Source of the DNA: Mesorhizobium sp. WSM3626
GTDB lineage: Bacteria; Pseudomonadota; Alphaproteobacteria; Rhizobiales; Rhizobiaceae
Assembly: GCF_000513935.1 (NCBI RefSeq)
Contig: NZ_AZUY01000027.1
Location: forward strand, 154-64,153
Length of the DNA: 64,000 nt
Direction: 5' to 3'
Numbering within the stretch: the first letter of the stretch is position 1; each line of letters opens with the position of its first letter. This document shows positions 10,071 to 19,199 of this stretch, piece by piece. The notes under the pieces were generated by a model. That model was not told where the DNA came from and searched no databases. It saw only the letters and a program-made list of their open reading frames with translations. The position numbers and the translations under genes are program-made.

Positions 10071-10174
10071 GGGGCCCCGGAGATCGGCGTTTAGCTGGCC
10101 GAACCCTGACACATCTGGCCGCCATTCTCCAAGCGGATGTTGCGGTGCACCTAAATTAAACGGCTATTGAACGC

Positions 10175-11371
10175 TCAGAAAAAGGCCTGTATCCCCGTCT
10201 GCGCCCGTCCCAGGATGAGCGCGTGCACGTCATGCGTGCCTTCATAGGTGTTGACGGTCTCCAAATTCTGCGCGTGGCGCATGACGTGGTAGCCGATCTG
10301 GATACCGTTGCCGCCATGCATGTCGCGGGCCTGGCGGGCGATGTCGAGCGCCTTGCCGCAATTGTTGCGCTTGACGATCGAGATCATTTCCGGCGCCATT
10401 TTGTCTTCATCAAGCAGACGCCCGACGCGCAACGACGCCTGCAGCCCCAAGGCGATCTCGGTCTGCATATCGGCGAGCTTCTTCTGGTAAAGCTGCGTGC
10501 CGGCCAGCGGCTTGCCGAACTGCTTGCGGTCCAGCCCATACTGGCGAGCGCGATGCCAGCAATCTTCCGCCGCGCCCATCGAGCCCCATGAGATGCCGTA
10601 GCGGGCCCGGTTGAGGCAACCGAACGGTCCGCCGAGCCCCTTGGCGTTGGGCAGCATTGCGTCCTCGCCGACCTCGACGCCTTCCATCACCACTTCACCG
10701 GTGATCGACGCCCGCAGTGACAGCTTGCCGCCGATCTTCGGCGCCGACAGCCCCTTCATGCCTTTTTCCAGCACGAAACCGCGGATCTCGTCCTTGCCGT
10801 TCTCGCCCTTCAACTTCGCCCAGACGACGAACACGTCGGCGACCGGCGCGTTGGAAATCCACATTTTGGAGCCGGTCAGCTTGTAGCCGCTGGCGGTCTT
10901 TTCCGCGCGCGTCTTCATGCCGCCGGGGTCGGAGCCGGCATCCGGCTCGGTCAGCCCGAAGCAGCCGATCCATTCGCCGCTGGCGAGCTTCGGCAGGTAC
11001 TTCTTGCGTTGTTCATCCGAGCCATAAGCGTAGATTGGATACATCACCAGCGATGACTGCACCGACATCATCGAGCGATAGCCGGAATCGACGCGTTCGA
11101 CTTCCCGCGCCACCAGCCCGTAGGTCACATAGTTGGCGCCGAGGCCACCGAACTCCTCCGGGATATTGATGCCGAGCAGGCCAGCCTCGCCCATCTCCCG
11201 GAAGATCGCCGTGTCGAAAGTCTCGTTGAGATACGCGTCCTCGATGCGCGGCGCGAGCTTGTCGGCGGCAAAGGCCGCCGCGCCGTCGCGCACCATGCGT
11301 TCATCTTCCGAAAGCTGGTCCTCGATCAGGAACGGGTCTTCCCAGACGAATGCATTCTTGTCGGCGGCCAT
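10175..11371 (-). CDS. gcdH: Glutaryl-CoA dehydrogenase
   Basis: A 398-residue FAD-dependent acyl-CoA dehydrogenase that oxidises and decarboxylates glutaryl-CoA to crotonyl-CoA in lysine and tryptophan catabolism. The sequence follows the glutaryl-CoA subfamily closely: [16 protein letters not shown] in the flavin region, [29 protein letters not shown], and near the end [17 protein letters not shown] with the catalytic base at Glu377. The gene is divergent from a LysR regulator across 99 bases, the common gcdH-gcdR layout. An ALDH7-type enzyme of lysine breakdown lies about 10 kb away at the window edge. It is followed at 104 bases by the transglutaminase operon on the same strand; co-transcription is uncertain. 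Confidence 0.93.
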   Translation of the reverse strand: MAADKNAFVWEDPFLIEDQLSEDERMVRDGAAAFAADKLAPRIEDAYLNETFDTAIFREMGEAGLLGINIPEEFGGLGANYVTYGLVAREVERVDSGYRSMMSVQSSLVMYPIYAYGSDEQRKKYLPKLASGEWIGCFGLTEPDAGSDPGGMKTRAEKTASGYKLTGSKMWISNAPVADVFVVWAKLKGENGKDEIRGFVLEKGMKGLSAPKIGGKLSLRASITGEVVMEGVEVGEDAMLPNAKGLGGPFGCLNRARYGISWGSMGAAEDCWHRARQYGLDRKQFGKPLAGTQLYQKKLADMQTEIALGLQASLRVGRLLDEDKMAPEMISIVKRNNCGKALDIARQARDMHGGNGIQIGYHVMRHAQNLETVNTYEGTHDVHALILGRAQTGIQAFF

Positions 11372-11434
11372 GGCTTGATCCTCAGAAGGGTGAAGCCCGG
11401 CTTATCGGCCCGTGGCCCGAAAAAATCAAACGAA

Positions 11435-11452
11435 ATTGCTTCACCGATCAAT
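11435..11452. promoter_or_regulatory. Candidate LysR-type box between gcdH and its regulator
   Basis: The 99-base divergent region contains ATTG-N10-CAAT, an inverted repeat of the size LysR-type regulators bind, ending 18 bases before the regulator ATG. A wider pair, GTGAAGC at 11390-11396 and GCTTCAC at 11438-11444, brackets the region. Binding is inferred from position and symmetry only. Confidence 0.35.
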
Positions 11453-11470
11453 GAGCGTTAGGAATAGATC

Positions 11471-12382
11471 ATGAGTGTCCAGCGTCGCCTTTTGCCCAAC
11501 ATCAGCGCCCTTGCCGCCTTCGAGGCGGTGGCCCGGCTTGGCAGTTTCACCGCCGCTGCCCGGGAACTGGATCTAACCCAGGGTGCCGTCAGCCGGCAGA
11601 TCAGCTTGCTGGAAGATCAGTTCGGTCGCCGATTGTTCGAGCGCGACAGCCGCAACGTCCGCCTGTCGACGGCAGGCGAAATCTACGCCGAGGCAGTACG
11701 TTCCGCACTTGGCCAATTGCGCGACGCAGCGCTTGGATTGATGAGCAATCGGCATAGCGGCATCCTGAACCTGGCCATATTGCCGACCTTCGGCACGCGC
11801 TGGCTGATGCCGATGATGCCCAATTTCGTCGAAAGCAATCCCGATATCACCATCAACTTCGTTACGCGCGTCGGCCGGTTCGACTTCGCCAGGGAGAGGT
11901 TGGATGCAGCCATCCACTACGGCCCGCCGGACTGGCCGGAAGCCGACTCGACACTGCTGGTGCGTGAGACGGTGGCACCGGTGGTGTCGCCCGAGTTCCT
12001 CGCCGGCCGCGCCATCGCCACGCCGGCCGACATCGGTCGTTTGCCGCTGCTGCACATGACGACGCGCCCCGGCGCCTGGACGGAATGGTTCGAGCATCAG
12101 GGACTGAGCGCGCCGACCGGACCAGGCATGCAGTTCGAGCAGTTCGGCACCGCCGCCCAGGCCTGCATGGCGGGGCTCGGCGTGGCGCTGTTGCCGCTGC
12201 TCCTCATCGCTGGCGAATTACAGCGCGGCCAGCTTGTGCCAGCACCCGGCCAGCCGATGCAAAGCCGCAGCGCCTATTACCTCGTCGTTCCCCACGACAA
12301 GCGCGGCTATCCACCGGTTGCCAGCTTTCGAGATTGGCTGCTAGGCCAGCTCGAGAAGGAGCCGGCTGTTCTGGCGTGGTAG
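11471..12382 (+). CDS. LysR-family transcriptional regulator of gcdH (GcvA/GcdR-like)
   Basis: A 303-residue LysR-type regulator. The winged helix-turn-helix is at about residues 10-65 (ALAAFEAVARLGSFTAAARE, then TQGAVSRQISLLEDQFG). The C-terminal two-lobed effector domain starts near residue 95 with ILNLAILPTFGTRWLMP, the style of the GcvA subgroup. Divergence from gcdH suggests it controls glutaryl-CoA dehydrogenase in response to a glutarate-pathway intermediate; the effector is inferred. AGGA lies just before the ATG. Its stop codon directly abuts the stop codon of the convergent tex gene with no spacer. Confidence 0.87.
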   Translation: MSVQRRLLPNISALAAFEAVARLGSFTAAARELDLTQGAVSRQISLLEDQFGRRLFERDSRNVRLSTAGEIYAEAVRSALGQLRDAALGLMSNRHSGILNLAILPTFGTRWLMPMMPNFVESNPDITINFVTRVGRFDFARERLDAAIHYGPPDWPEADSTLLVRETVAPVVSPEFLAGRAIATPADIGRLPLLHMTTRPGAWTEWFEHQGLSAPTGPGMQFEQFGTAAQACMAGLGVALLPLLLIAGELQRGQLVPAPGQPMQSRSAYYLVVPHDKRGYPPVASFRDWLLGQLEKEPAVLAW

Positions 12383-14707
12383 CTATTTCCGCTTCAGTGC
12401 GTCGGCCAGCGCGGCGCCGAACGCACCTTGCTGTGCCGGCCGCTCGGGCTGGCGCTGCGGCGCCGGCGAGCGTGGCGCCGGCCTGCCGCCGCCATTGTCG
12501 CGCGGCCCGCTCCTCGGCGCGCCGCCCTCACCGGCATCCTTGCGCATGGAGAGCGCGATGCGCTTGCGCTTGACGTCGACATCGACGACGCGCACCTTCA
12601 CCACGTCGCCGGCCTTGACCACCTCATGCGCGTCCTTGATAAAACGGTCGGCCAGTTGCGAGACATGCACCAGCCCGTCCTGGTGCACGCCGATATCGAC
12701 GAAGGCGCCGAACGCTGCGACATTCGTGACAGTGCCTTCCAGCAGCATGCCGGGCTTCAAATCCTTGATGTCGTCGATGCCATCGGCGAAGGTAGCCGTC
12801 TTGAAGCCGGGGCGCGGGTCGCGGCCGGGCTTTTCCAGCTCCGCCAGAATATCGCGCACCGTCGGCAGGCCGAAACGCTCGTCGACGAAGACGCGCGGGT
12901 CGAGCGCCTTCAGCGCGGCGCTGTCGCCCATCAACGAACGTACGTCGCGGCCGCATGCGGCGACGATCTTCTTGGCCACGCCATAGGCTTCCGGATGCAC
13001 CGACGAGGCATCGAGCGGCTCGCTGCCATTGGCAATGCGCAGGAAGCCGGCGGACTGTTCGAACGCGCGCGGCCCAAGCCGTGCCACCTTCAGCAGATCC
13101 TTGCGGCTGGCGAACGGGCCGGTCGCATCGCGATGCGCGACGATCGCCTCGGCAAGCGACGCGCCGAGGCCTGAAACGCGCGCCAGCAACGGTGCCGAGG
13201 CGGTGTTGAGGTCGACGCCGACCGCGTTGACGGCGTCCTCGACGACAGCCTCCAGCGAGCGGCCGAGCCGGTACTGGTCGACATCGTGCTGATACTGGCC
13301 GACACCGATGGATTTCGGCTCGATCTTGACCAGCTCAGCCAGCGGATCCTGCAGGCGCCGCGCGATCGACACCGCGCCGCGCAGCGACACGTCGAGGCCG
13401 GGAAATTCGGCCGCCGCCGTCGCCGAGGCCGAATAGACCGAGGCACCCGCCTCGCTGACGATAACCTTGAGCGGCTTCGGCCCTGGCCCCGCTGGCATGT
13501 CCGACAGCATGTCCGCCACCAGCTTCTCTGTTTCGCGGCTGCCGGTGCCGTTGCCGATCGAGATCAGCTCGACCTTGTGCTGACGGATCAGCGCGGCAAG
13601 CTCGGCCTGCGTGCCGCGCACATCGTTCCGCGGCGGGAACGGATAGACCGTCGTCGTCGCCAGCAGCTTGCCGGTGCCGTCGACCACCGCAACCTTGACG
13701 CCGGTGCGGATGCCGGGATCGAGCCCCATCGTCGGCCGCGAGCCGGCGGGAGCCGCCAGCAGCAAATCCTTCAGGTTGCGGGCAAAGACATGGATCGCCT
13801 CTTCCTCGGCCCGCTCGCGCAGGTCGCGCATCAGATCGAGCGTCAGGTGCAACGACAGTTTTATCCGCCAGGTCCAGCCGGCGACCTCCATCAGCCAGCG
13901 GTCGCCCGGCAGACTGGCACCGATGGCGTAGGCATTGGCGATCATCCGCTCGACCGGCTTCACCGGTGAGGCATCGTCGGCATCGACCTCGATATCGAGC
14001 GACAGCACCTCTTCATTGCGGCCGCGCAGCATGGCCAGCGCGCGGTGGCTTGGCGCCGTGGACCAACGCTCGACATGGTCGAAATAGTCCGAGAATTTCG
14101 CGCCGGCCTCCTGCTTGCCGTCGACCACCCTGGCGCGCAGGAAGGCGCGCTCCTTCATGTAGCCGCGCAGCTTGCCGACCAGATCGGCATTTTCCGCGAA
14201 CTGCTCCGACAGGATGTCGCGCGCGCCATCGAGCGCGGCCTTGGCATCGGCCACCTCTTCGGTGACATAGGCGAGCGCGACTTCCGCGGGCACCAATGAG
14301 CGGTCGTTGAGAATGGCTTCGGCGAGCGGCCCCAGCCCGCGCTCCCTGGCGATCTCGGCCTTGGTGCGGCGCTTCGGCTTGTAGGGTAGGTAGATGTCTT
14401 CGAGCTCCGCCTTGGTGGCCACCGCCCCGATCTTCGCTTCGAGGTCTGGCGTAAGCTTGCCCTGCTCGCGGATCGAACCCAAAATGGTGTCGCGGCGGGC
14501 GTCGAGTTCGCGCAGATAGACGAGACGCTCGGCAAGGTCGCGCAGCTGCGTGTCGTCCAGCCCGCCGGTCACCTCCTTGCGGTAGCGTGCCACGAAAGGC
14601 ACCGTCGCCCCCTCATCGAGCAGTCCGATCGCCGCGGCCGCCTGTTCGGGCCGCGCCTTGATTTCGGCTGCGATGATGGCTGCGATGCGCTTGATGTCGG
14701 ATGCCAT
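12383..14707 (-). CDS. tex: Tex-family S1 RNA-binding protein
   Basis: A 774-residue Tex protein, a conserved nucleic-acid-binding factor related to eukaryotic Spt6 and implicated in transcription. Domain order is typical: N-terminal helical region ([19 protein letters not shown] near residue 40), a YqgF/RNase H-like domain from about 325 ([16 protein letters not shown]), helix-hairpin-helix around 495-560 ([18 protein letters not shown]), and an S1 domain at about 648-720 ([21 protein letters not shown]). The tail is basic and rich in Pro, Arg and Gln. The ATG at 14707 is chosen because [16 protein letters not shown] is the usual N-terminus; the frame is open 25 codons further upstream. It converges on the LysR gene with zero bases between stop codons. 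Confidence 0.93.
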   Translation of the reverse strand: MASDIKRIAAIIAAEIKARPEQAAAAIGLLDEGATVPFVARYRKEVTGGLDDTQLRDLAERLVYLRELDARRDTILGSIREQGKLTPDLEAKIGAVATKAELEDIYLPYKPKRRTKAEIARERGLGPLAEAILNDRSLVPAEVALAYVTEEVADAKAALDGARDILSEQFAENADLVGKLRGYMKERAFLRARVVDGKQEAGAKFSDYFDHVERWSTAPSHRALAMLRGRNEEVLSLDIEVDADDASPVKPVERMIANAYAIGASLPGDRWLMEVAGWTWRIKLSLHLTLDLMRDLRERAEEEAIHVFARNLKDLLLAAPAGSRPTMGLDPGIRTGVKVAVVDGTGKLLATTTVYPFPPRNDVRGTQAELAALIRQHKVELISIGNGTGSRETEKLVADMLSDMPAGPGPKPLKVIVSEAGASVYSASATAAAEFPGLDVSLRGAVSIARRLQDPLAELVKIEPKSIGVGQYQHDVDQYRLGRSLEAVVEDAVNAVGVDLNTASAPLLARVSGLGASLAEAIVAHRDATGPFASRKDLLKVARLGPRAFEQSAGFLRIANGSEPLDASSVHPEAYGVAKKIVAACGRDVRSLMGDSAALKALDPRVFVDERFGLPTVRDILAELEKPGRDPRPGFKTATFADGIDDIKDLKPGMLLEGTVTNVAAFGAFVDIGVHQDGLVHVSQLADRFIKDAHEVVKAGDVVKVRVVDVDVKRKRIALSMRKDAGEGGAPRSGPRDNGGGRPAPRSPAPQRQPERPAQQGAFGAALADALKRK

Positions 14708-14833
14708 GTCGTTCCCACTCTCGTCGAAAAGAGCGGCGACCATAGGCGCAGAGATCAGGTCCGCCAACCACCGCGTTTTCAACGGCGGCGGAGGTCCACA
14801 GGAAAGCGCGGACGATTGGATTGTCCGGGCTGG

Positions 14834-16015
14834 TCAGACCATGCGGCTCAGCGCTTCGAAAAAGGCGACGATTTCGAGGTCCAGTGCATCGTCGACCGGC
14901 TCCGGCTGCGACGACATCTTGGCGATGACCACTTCGGTCCTGGGGTCGACGTAGAGCCATTGCCCATGGATGCCGATGCCGCAATAAGCGCCATTTTCCA
15001 AACCGGTCTGATACCATTTGTTTCGGTAACGGCCTTTCGGGAACAGCGGCAGCATGGCACCGCGTTGCCAGGCTTCCGAGCTGCCGCCGGTGCTGGTGGT
15101 GTCGCGCACCCAGGCCTCGGGCACGATGCGGCGGCCATTGGCCGTGCCGCCCTGCCGCATCATCTCGCCGATGCGCGCCAGGTCACGCGGCGTCACCGAA
15201 AGGCCGCCTGCGGTGCGTGCCGTGCCTTCCATGTCGACACCGACGGAGGCCTCGCTGACAGCGCCAAGCGGCAGCCACAGTTTTTCGCGCATCAAGTCGC
15301 AGAAGCGCTGCCCTGAAGCGCGTTCCAGGAGAAGGCCGAGCAGGTCGGAATTGGGCGAACGGTAGCGGAAGGTCTGGCCATGCGGCTCGGCAAGCCGCTC
15401 CAGGGTCAGGATGAATTCGCGCAGGCTTTCGGTGCCGCCGCCGGGGTTCCACAGCGTCGCGCGGCGGTAGCGGGCAAAGGCGCTTTCCGGATCGAGATAG
15501 GCCTCCTCGAAATCGAGGCTGACGCTCATGTCGAGCACATTCCGCACGCTTGCATCGCCATAGGCCGAGCCGGCGGCTTCGGGGATGTAGCGCGTCACCG
15601 GCGCCTTGGGGTCGAACACCCCCTCGCCTTCCAGTATGCCGGCGATGAGCGCCGTCACCGACTTGCTGACCGAGAAGATGATGTGGCGCGCGCCGAACTC
15701 CATATGCGGCGCGAACCAGTCGCCTATGATCTTGCCGCCTTTCATCACCGTCAATGCGTCGGTGCTGGAGCGAACGAGAAACTCGGCCACCGTCTCCGGC
15801 GCGCTCGCGACCGTGACCTTTTCCCCGAGCAAGCCGCCCAAGTCCCGCACAGGAGCCTCGATGACGCCCGGCGCCGCTGCCACGCGTGCCGTCGGCACCA
15901 GTTCGCCGAGGTTCTGGAACGACCACCGGTTGAACGGGGCCACGCGCCAGTTGCCGAGCAGCACCTCGTTACGGCCGAATCCGTATCGTGTCTCGAACGC
16001 GGTCTTGCCGGCCAT
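14834..16015 (-). CDS. Serine hydrolase, beta-lactamase / NylB-like (paralogue 1)
   Basis: A 393-residue penicillin-binding-protein-fold serine hydrolase of the class C beta-lactamase/6-aminohexanoate-dimer hydrolase type. The SxxK motif is Ser115-Val-Ser-Lys118 in IIFSVSKSVTAL, and the tyrosine motif is FRYRSPNSDLLG (Tyr218). No signal peptide is apparent, which argues for cytosolic amide or ester hydrolysis rather than antibiotic resistance. It shares the N-terminal pattern P-x-NRW-x-FQ-x(4)-E-x-(V/I)PTA with the next gene 32 bases upstream in the same orientation, so the two are a tandem duplication. Both are downstream of, and on the same strand as, a polyamine-type ABC transporter. Confidence 0.85.
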   Translation of the reverse strand: MAGKTAFETRYGFGRNEVLLGNWRVAPFNRWSFQNLGELVPTARVAAAPGVIEAPVRDLGGLLGEKVTVASAPETVAEFLVRSSTDALTVMKGGKIIGDWFAPHMEFGARHIIFSVSKSVTALIAGILEGEGVFDPKAPVTRYIPEAAGSAYGDASVRNVLDMSVSLDFEEAYLDPESAFARYRRATLWNPGGGTESLREFILTLERLAEPHGQTFRYRSPNSDLLGLLLERASGQRFCDLMREKLWLPLGAVSEASVGVDMEGTARTAGGLSVTPRDLARIGEMMRQGGTANGRRIVPEAWVRDTTSTGGSSEAWQRGAMLPLFPKGRYRNKWYQTGLENGAYCGIGIHGQWLYVDPRTEVVIAKMSSQPEPVDDALDLEIVAFFEALSRMV

Positions 16016-16047
16016 CGCGTTTCCTACCAGTCCATTGTTCTTGAAGC

Positions 16048-17244
16048 TCAGCTAAGCACCGCTGCGATGGCGTGCACGGCCTTCAGCATTGCCACGGAAT
16101 AGGCCATGTTGCTGAAATCCGGGTAGGTCGACAGCTTCACCACCACCATTCCTGTGTTCCAGTCGATATGGATCAACTGTCCGAACACGCCCCGGCACAT
16201 CAGTGCGCGCGAGCTGGGATCCTCGATCCAGAACTGGTTGCGGTAGCTGCCCTCGGGCAGGCTGGCGGAGAAATCCGGACCATGCTTGCCGGTGCGCGTC
16301 GCCTCGATCCAGTCGGCCGGCACGATGCCGCCGCCATTGTCGAGGATCAGTTGGCCAAAGCGGGCGTAGTCGCGCAGCGTCGCGTTGAAGCCGCCATCGG
16401 CCAGCGCATAGCCGGCACTGTCGACGGTGAAGCAGGCGCTTTCGTCGGCGCCGAGCTTTTGCCAGAGTTCCTCGGAAACCAGCTGCGCCAGCCGCTTGCC
16501 CGTCGCCCGTTCCATGATGAAGGCGAGCACATCCGTCTCGATCGAGCGATATTCGAACGCAGCCCCATGCGGGCGCACCGTCTCTTTCAAGCCCAGGATC
16601 AGCTCGAACATGTGCGAGGGCCAGCGGAAATCCGGATTGCTGCCCGGCGGCACCGGCTTCCAGCCGGTGGCGACATCGACCTGGCCGATGTCGGAATAGC
16701 GGTCGGTGTATTCCTCTGAGAACCGCACGCCGGTGGTCATGTCGAGCACATGCTGGACGCTGGCGCCGGCCCAGCCGGTCGCGTTGAGTTCCGGCAGGTA
16801 GTCCGTCACCGGATTCGCCGGATCGATCAGACCCCGCCCGGCCAATATGCCGAATACCGAGCCGGTGACAGACTTCGCCATCGACTGCGACAAATGCAGC
16901 GTGCGCTCGGTCATACCGTTGAAATAGCGCTCATAGGCTATCCTGCCGTCCTTGAGCACCAGGAAGCCGTCCGTATAGGTCTCGTCGAGCAAGCCGGCGA
17001 GGGTCGAAGGCCTGCCCTCGCTGTCCTCGACAGCCAGCGCGTCGAGATCGACCTCGGCCCGTTCGAGACGATGCCTATGGCCATTGCCGCGCCAGACTTC
17101 GGCGGTCGGCAGAATTTCCCTGATGTGCTGGAAAGCCCAGCGGTTCCAGGGCGGCCGGTCCCAGTCGAGCTTGGGGGGCGCCATGGCGGGCGGCGAACCC
17201 TGCATGATCGGCGGCCGCGGATCGGAATTGCGATAGGACGTCAT
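16048..17244 (-). CDS. Serine hydrolase, beta-lactamase / NylB-like (paralogue 2)
   Basis: 398 residues from the ATG at 17244, which is preceded by a strong GGGAGGAGG ribosome site; longer in-frame starts upstream run back into the substrate-binding-protein gene and are rejected. SxxK motif Ser121-Met-Ala-Lys124 (LSQSMAKSVTGS) and the tyrosine motif FEYRSIETDVLAFIMERATG. Paralogous to the following gene, with shared NRWAFQHIREILPTAEV near residues 34-50. As with its partner there is no export signal. The likely activity is hydrolysis of small amides or esters delivered by the adjacent transporter; the true substrate cannot be read from sequence. Confidence 0.85.
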   Translation of the reverse strand: MTSYRNSDPRPPIMQGSPPAMAPPKLDWDRPPWNRWAFQHIREILPTAEVWRGNGHRHRLERAEVDLDALAVEDSEGRPSTLAGLLDETYTDGFLVLKDGRIAYERYFNGMTERTLHLSQSMAKSVTGSVFGILAGRGLIDPANPVTDYLPELNATGWAGASVQHVLDMTTGVRFSEEYTDRYSDIGQVDVATGWKPVPPGSNPDFRWPSHMFELILGLKETVRPHGAAFEYRSIETDVLAFIMERATGKRLAQLVSEELWQKLGADESACFTVDSAGYALADGGFNATLRDYARFGQLILDNGGGIVPADWIEATRTGKHGPDFSASLPEGSYRNQFWIEDPSSRALMCRGVFGQLIHIDWNTGMVVVKLSTYPDFSNMAYSVAMLKAVHAIAAVLS

Positions 17245-17311
17245 CGAACCTCCTCCCGTAAGCGCGAAGAAGGGAGGCCGAAGCCCCCCTTCCGCTGGAT
17301 TTTTACCGACG

Positions 17312-18340
17312 CTACTTGCGCAGGTTGGTCCAGATCTTGTTGTAGATCTCCACCACTTCCGGCGGGCATGGCGGTACGAATTCCGCGGCCGGAGCGCCGG
17401 CCGGCGGGTTGATCTCCGGCGAGTTGGCAAAGTCGGGCGACAGGAACTTGTGGCTGCCGGCAATGCCATTGTCATAGCCGGCGAACTCGGAGATCAGCGC
17501 CGCGTTTTCCGGAGCCATGATGAAATCCTGGAACAGCTTGGCGTTTTCAAGGTTCTTCGCGCCCTTCAGCACCGCCACATTGTCCATCCAGCCCTCGATG
17601 CCTTCCTTCGGATAGGCATATTTGATTGCCGGGATCTTCTGGCGCGAGCGATAGGTCGCACCGTTCCACTGTTCGGTCACGATCACGTCGCCCGAGGTGA
17701 TCTTGGTGATCGTGTCATAGCTGAAGGTCTTCCAGGATGGCTTCGCCGCCGTCAGGATGTCGTTGATCTTTTTCAGATTGGCCTTGTCGGCACCGCAGCG
17801 TGGCACGCCGGCATAGCGCTCGGCTGCGTGCATGACGGTGTTGACGTCGTCGAGCATGTTGATCTGGCCCTTCAACTCGGCGGGCGGGTCGAAGAGGATC
17901 GCCAGCGTGTCGATGTCGCCCTTGAACTTGTCCATGTTGACCGAGAATGTCGTGGTGCCGAACTGCCACGGCGCGGTGTAGTGGCGGCCCTTGTCCCAGT
18001 AGATGTCGACGAAGCGCGGGTCGATGTTCTTGCCGTTCGGCATTGCGTTGGGCTCGGTCTTTTCGAGCAGGCCCTCGTCGACCATGATCTTCACGGTGTA
18101 GTCCGACGGCACCACGATGTCGTAGCCGGAATTGCCGGCGCGCACCTTGGACAGCATGGTTTCGTTGGAATCATAGTCGTCCAGCGTCACCTTGACGTTG
18201 TACTGCTTCTCGAACTTTTCGATGAGTTTGGGGTTGGTGTAGTCGCCCCAATTGTAGATGTGCAGTTCGCCGTCGGCGAGCGCGGGCACTGCCCACAAAA
18301 GCACGGCCGTCGAAACGGCCGCCATCAGTTTCCTAGACAT
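17312..18340 (-). CDS. ABC transporter periplasmic binding protein, spermidine/putrescine type
   Basis: 342 residues with an N-terminal signal peptide (hydrophobic stretch AAVSTAVLLWAVPALA, likely cleavage after Ala22), followed by ELHIYNWGDYTNPKLIEKFE, the typical start of mature PotD/PotF proteins. Further family marks are VVPSDYTVKIMVDEGLLEK and the C-terminal PPEVVEIYNKIWTNL. It captures a cationic polyamine-like ligand in the periplasm for the permeases encoded upstream. The start at 18340 is set by AAGGAGAA seven bases upstream. First recognised downstream neighbours are the two NylB-like hydrolases. A Cys pair (PRCGA and PPCPP) may form a disulfide. Ligand identity within the polyamine/acylpolyamine class is inferred. 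Confidence 0.88.
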   Translation of the reverse strand: MSRKLMAAVSTAVLLWAVPALADGELHIYNWGDYTNPKLIEKFEKQYNVKVTLDDYDSNETMLSKVRAGNSGYDIVVPSDYTVKIMVDEGLLEKTEPNAMPNGKNIDPRFVDIYWDKGRHYTAPWQFGTTTFSVNMDKFKGDIDTLAILFDPPAELKGQINMLDDVNTVMHAAERYAGVPRCGADKANLKKINDILTAAKPSWKTFSYDTITKITSGDVIVTEQWNGATYRSRQKIPAIKYAYPKEGIEGWMDNVAVLKGAKNLENAKLFQDFIMAPENAALISEFAGYDNGIAGSHKFLSPDFANSPEINPPAGAPAAEFVPPCPPEVVEIYNKIWTNLRK

Positions 18341-18386
18341 TTTATGTTCTCCTTTTTGCCTACCCATTTATTCAGTTGGCGCGCCA

Positions 18387-19199
18387 TCATTTGGAGCGTC
18401 TGCGCGCGATGAGGAATGACACCGAGACGAAGAGGATCGAGACCAGCAGCAGGATCGTGGAGATGGCGTTGATCTCCGGCGTCATCGGTCGCCTGATCTG
18501 GTTCCAGATGTAGAGAGGCAGCGTCGTCTGTCCGGGTCCCGCGACGAGCTGCGTGATGGTGAAATCGTCGAAGGATACGATGAAGGCCAGTGCGGCACCC
18601 GACAGAATGCCGGGAACGAGCAGGGGCAGCGTGATGCGCCGAAAGGCATGCCACGGCGTGGCATAGAGATCGGCCGCCGCGGATTCGAGCGTCAGATCCA
18701 TGTCCTCGAGACGCGCCCGGATCGGCATGTAGGCGAAAGGAATGCAAAACACCGTATGGGCAAGGATCAGGTTGCCGATGCCGAAATTCAGCCCGAAGGC
18801 CCCGGCGATCAAGGCGAAGAAGGACAAGGTCGCCACCGCCGTGATGATCTCGGGGACCATCAACGGCAGATTGATCACCATGAAGGCAGCCGAGAGCCCC
18901 CGCCACGGCTTCACCCGTGTCATGCCGATCGCCGCCAGCGTGGCGCATATCGTCGAAATGATCGTTGCGCTCACCGAGATGATCAGCGTGTTTTCGGCGG
19001 CTGCGTGGAATTCCTCGTTGAGCAGCGCACTGCCGTACCAGGTCAGGCCGACGCCTTCCCAACGGGTTACCAGCGAACCCGTGTTGAACGAAAACACCAT
19101 CAGGATCAGGATCGGCACGTAGAGCACGCCAACGCAGATGATGGCGATCGTGCGGAAACCCGGCTGGTCCTTGATGTCGATCGTGCGGGGGTCAGCCAT
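18387..19199 (-). CDS. ABC transporter permease, PotI/PotC type
   Basis: A 270-residue inner-membrane permease with about six hydrophobic segments and a cytoplasmic coupling loop in the usual place (LESAAADLYATPWHAFRRITLPLLVPGI), the EAA motif of binding-protein-dependent permeases. The N-terminal segment IICVGVLYVPILILMVFSFN and the domain order match the PotC/PotI subunit of spermidine/putrescine importers. It overlaps the preceding permease by eight bases and precedes the binding-protein gene by 46 bases. It pairs with the other permease to form the channel. Confidence 0.87.
   Translation of the reverse strand: MADPRTIDIKDQPGFRTIAIICVGVLYVPILILMVFSFNTGSLVTRWEGVGLTWYGSALLNEEFHAAAENTLIISVSATIISTICATLAAIGMTRVKPWRGLSAAFMVINLPLMVPEIITAVATLSFFALIAGAFGLNFGIGNLILAHTVFCIPFAYMPIRARLEDMDLTLESAAADLYATPWHAFRRITLPLLVPGILSGAALAFIVSFDDFTITQLVAGPGQTTLPLYIWNQIRRPMTPEINAISTILLLVSILFVSVSFLIARRRSK

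Noticed and set aside
14834..17244. Antibiotic-resistance beta-lactamases
   Set aside because: Both SxxK hydrolases lack export signals and sit with an importer, and their tyrosine-motif context is NylB/esterase-like, so amide or ester hydrolysis is more likely.
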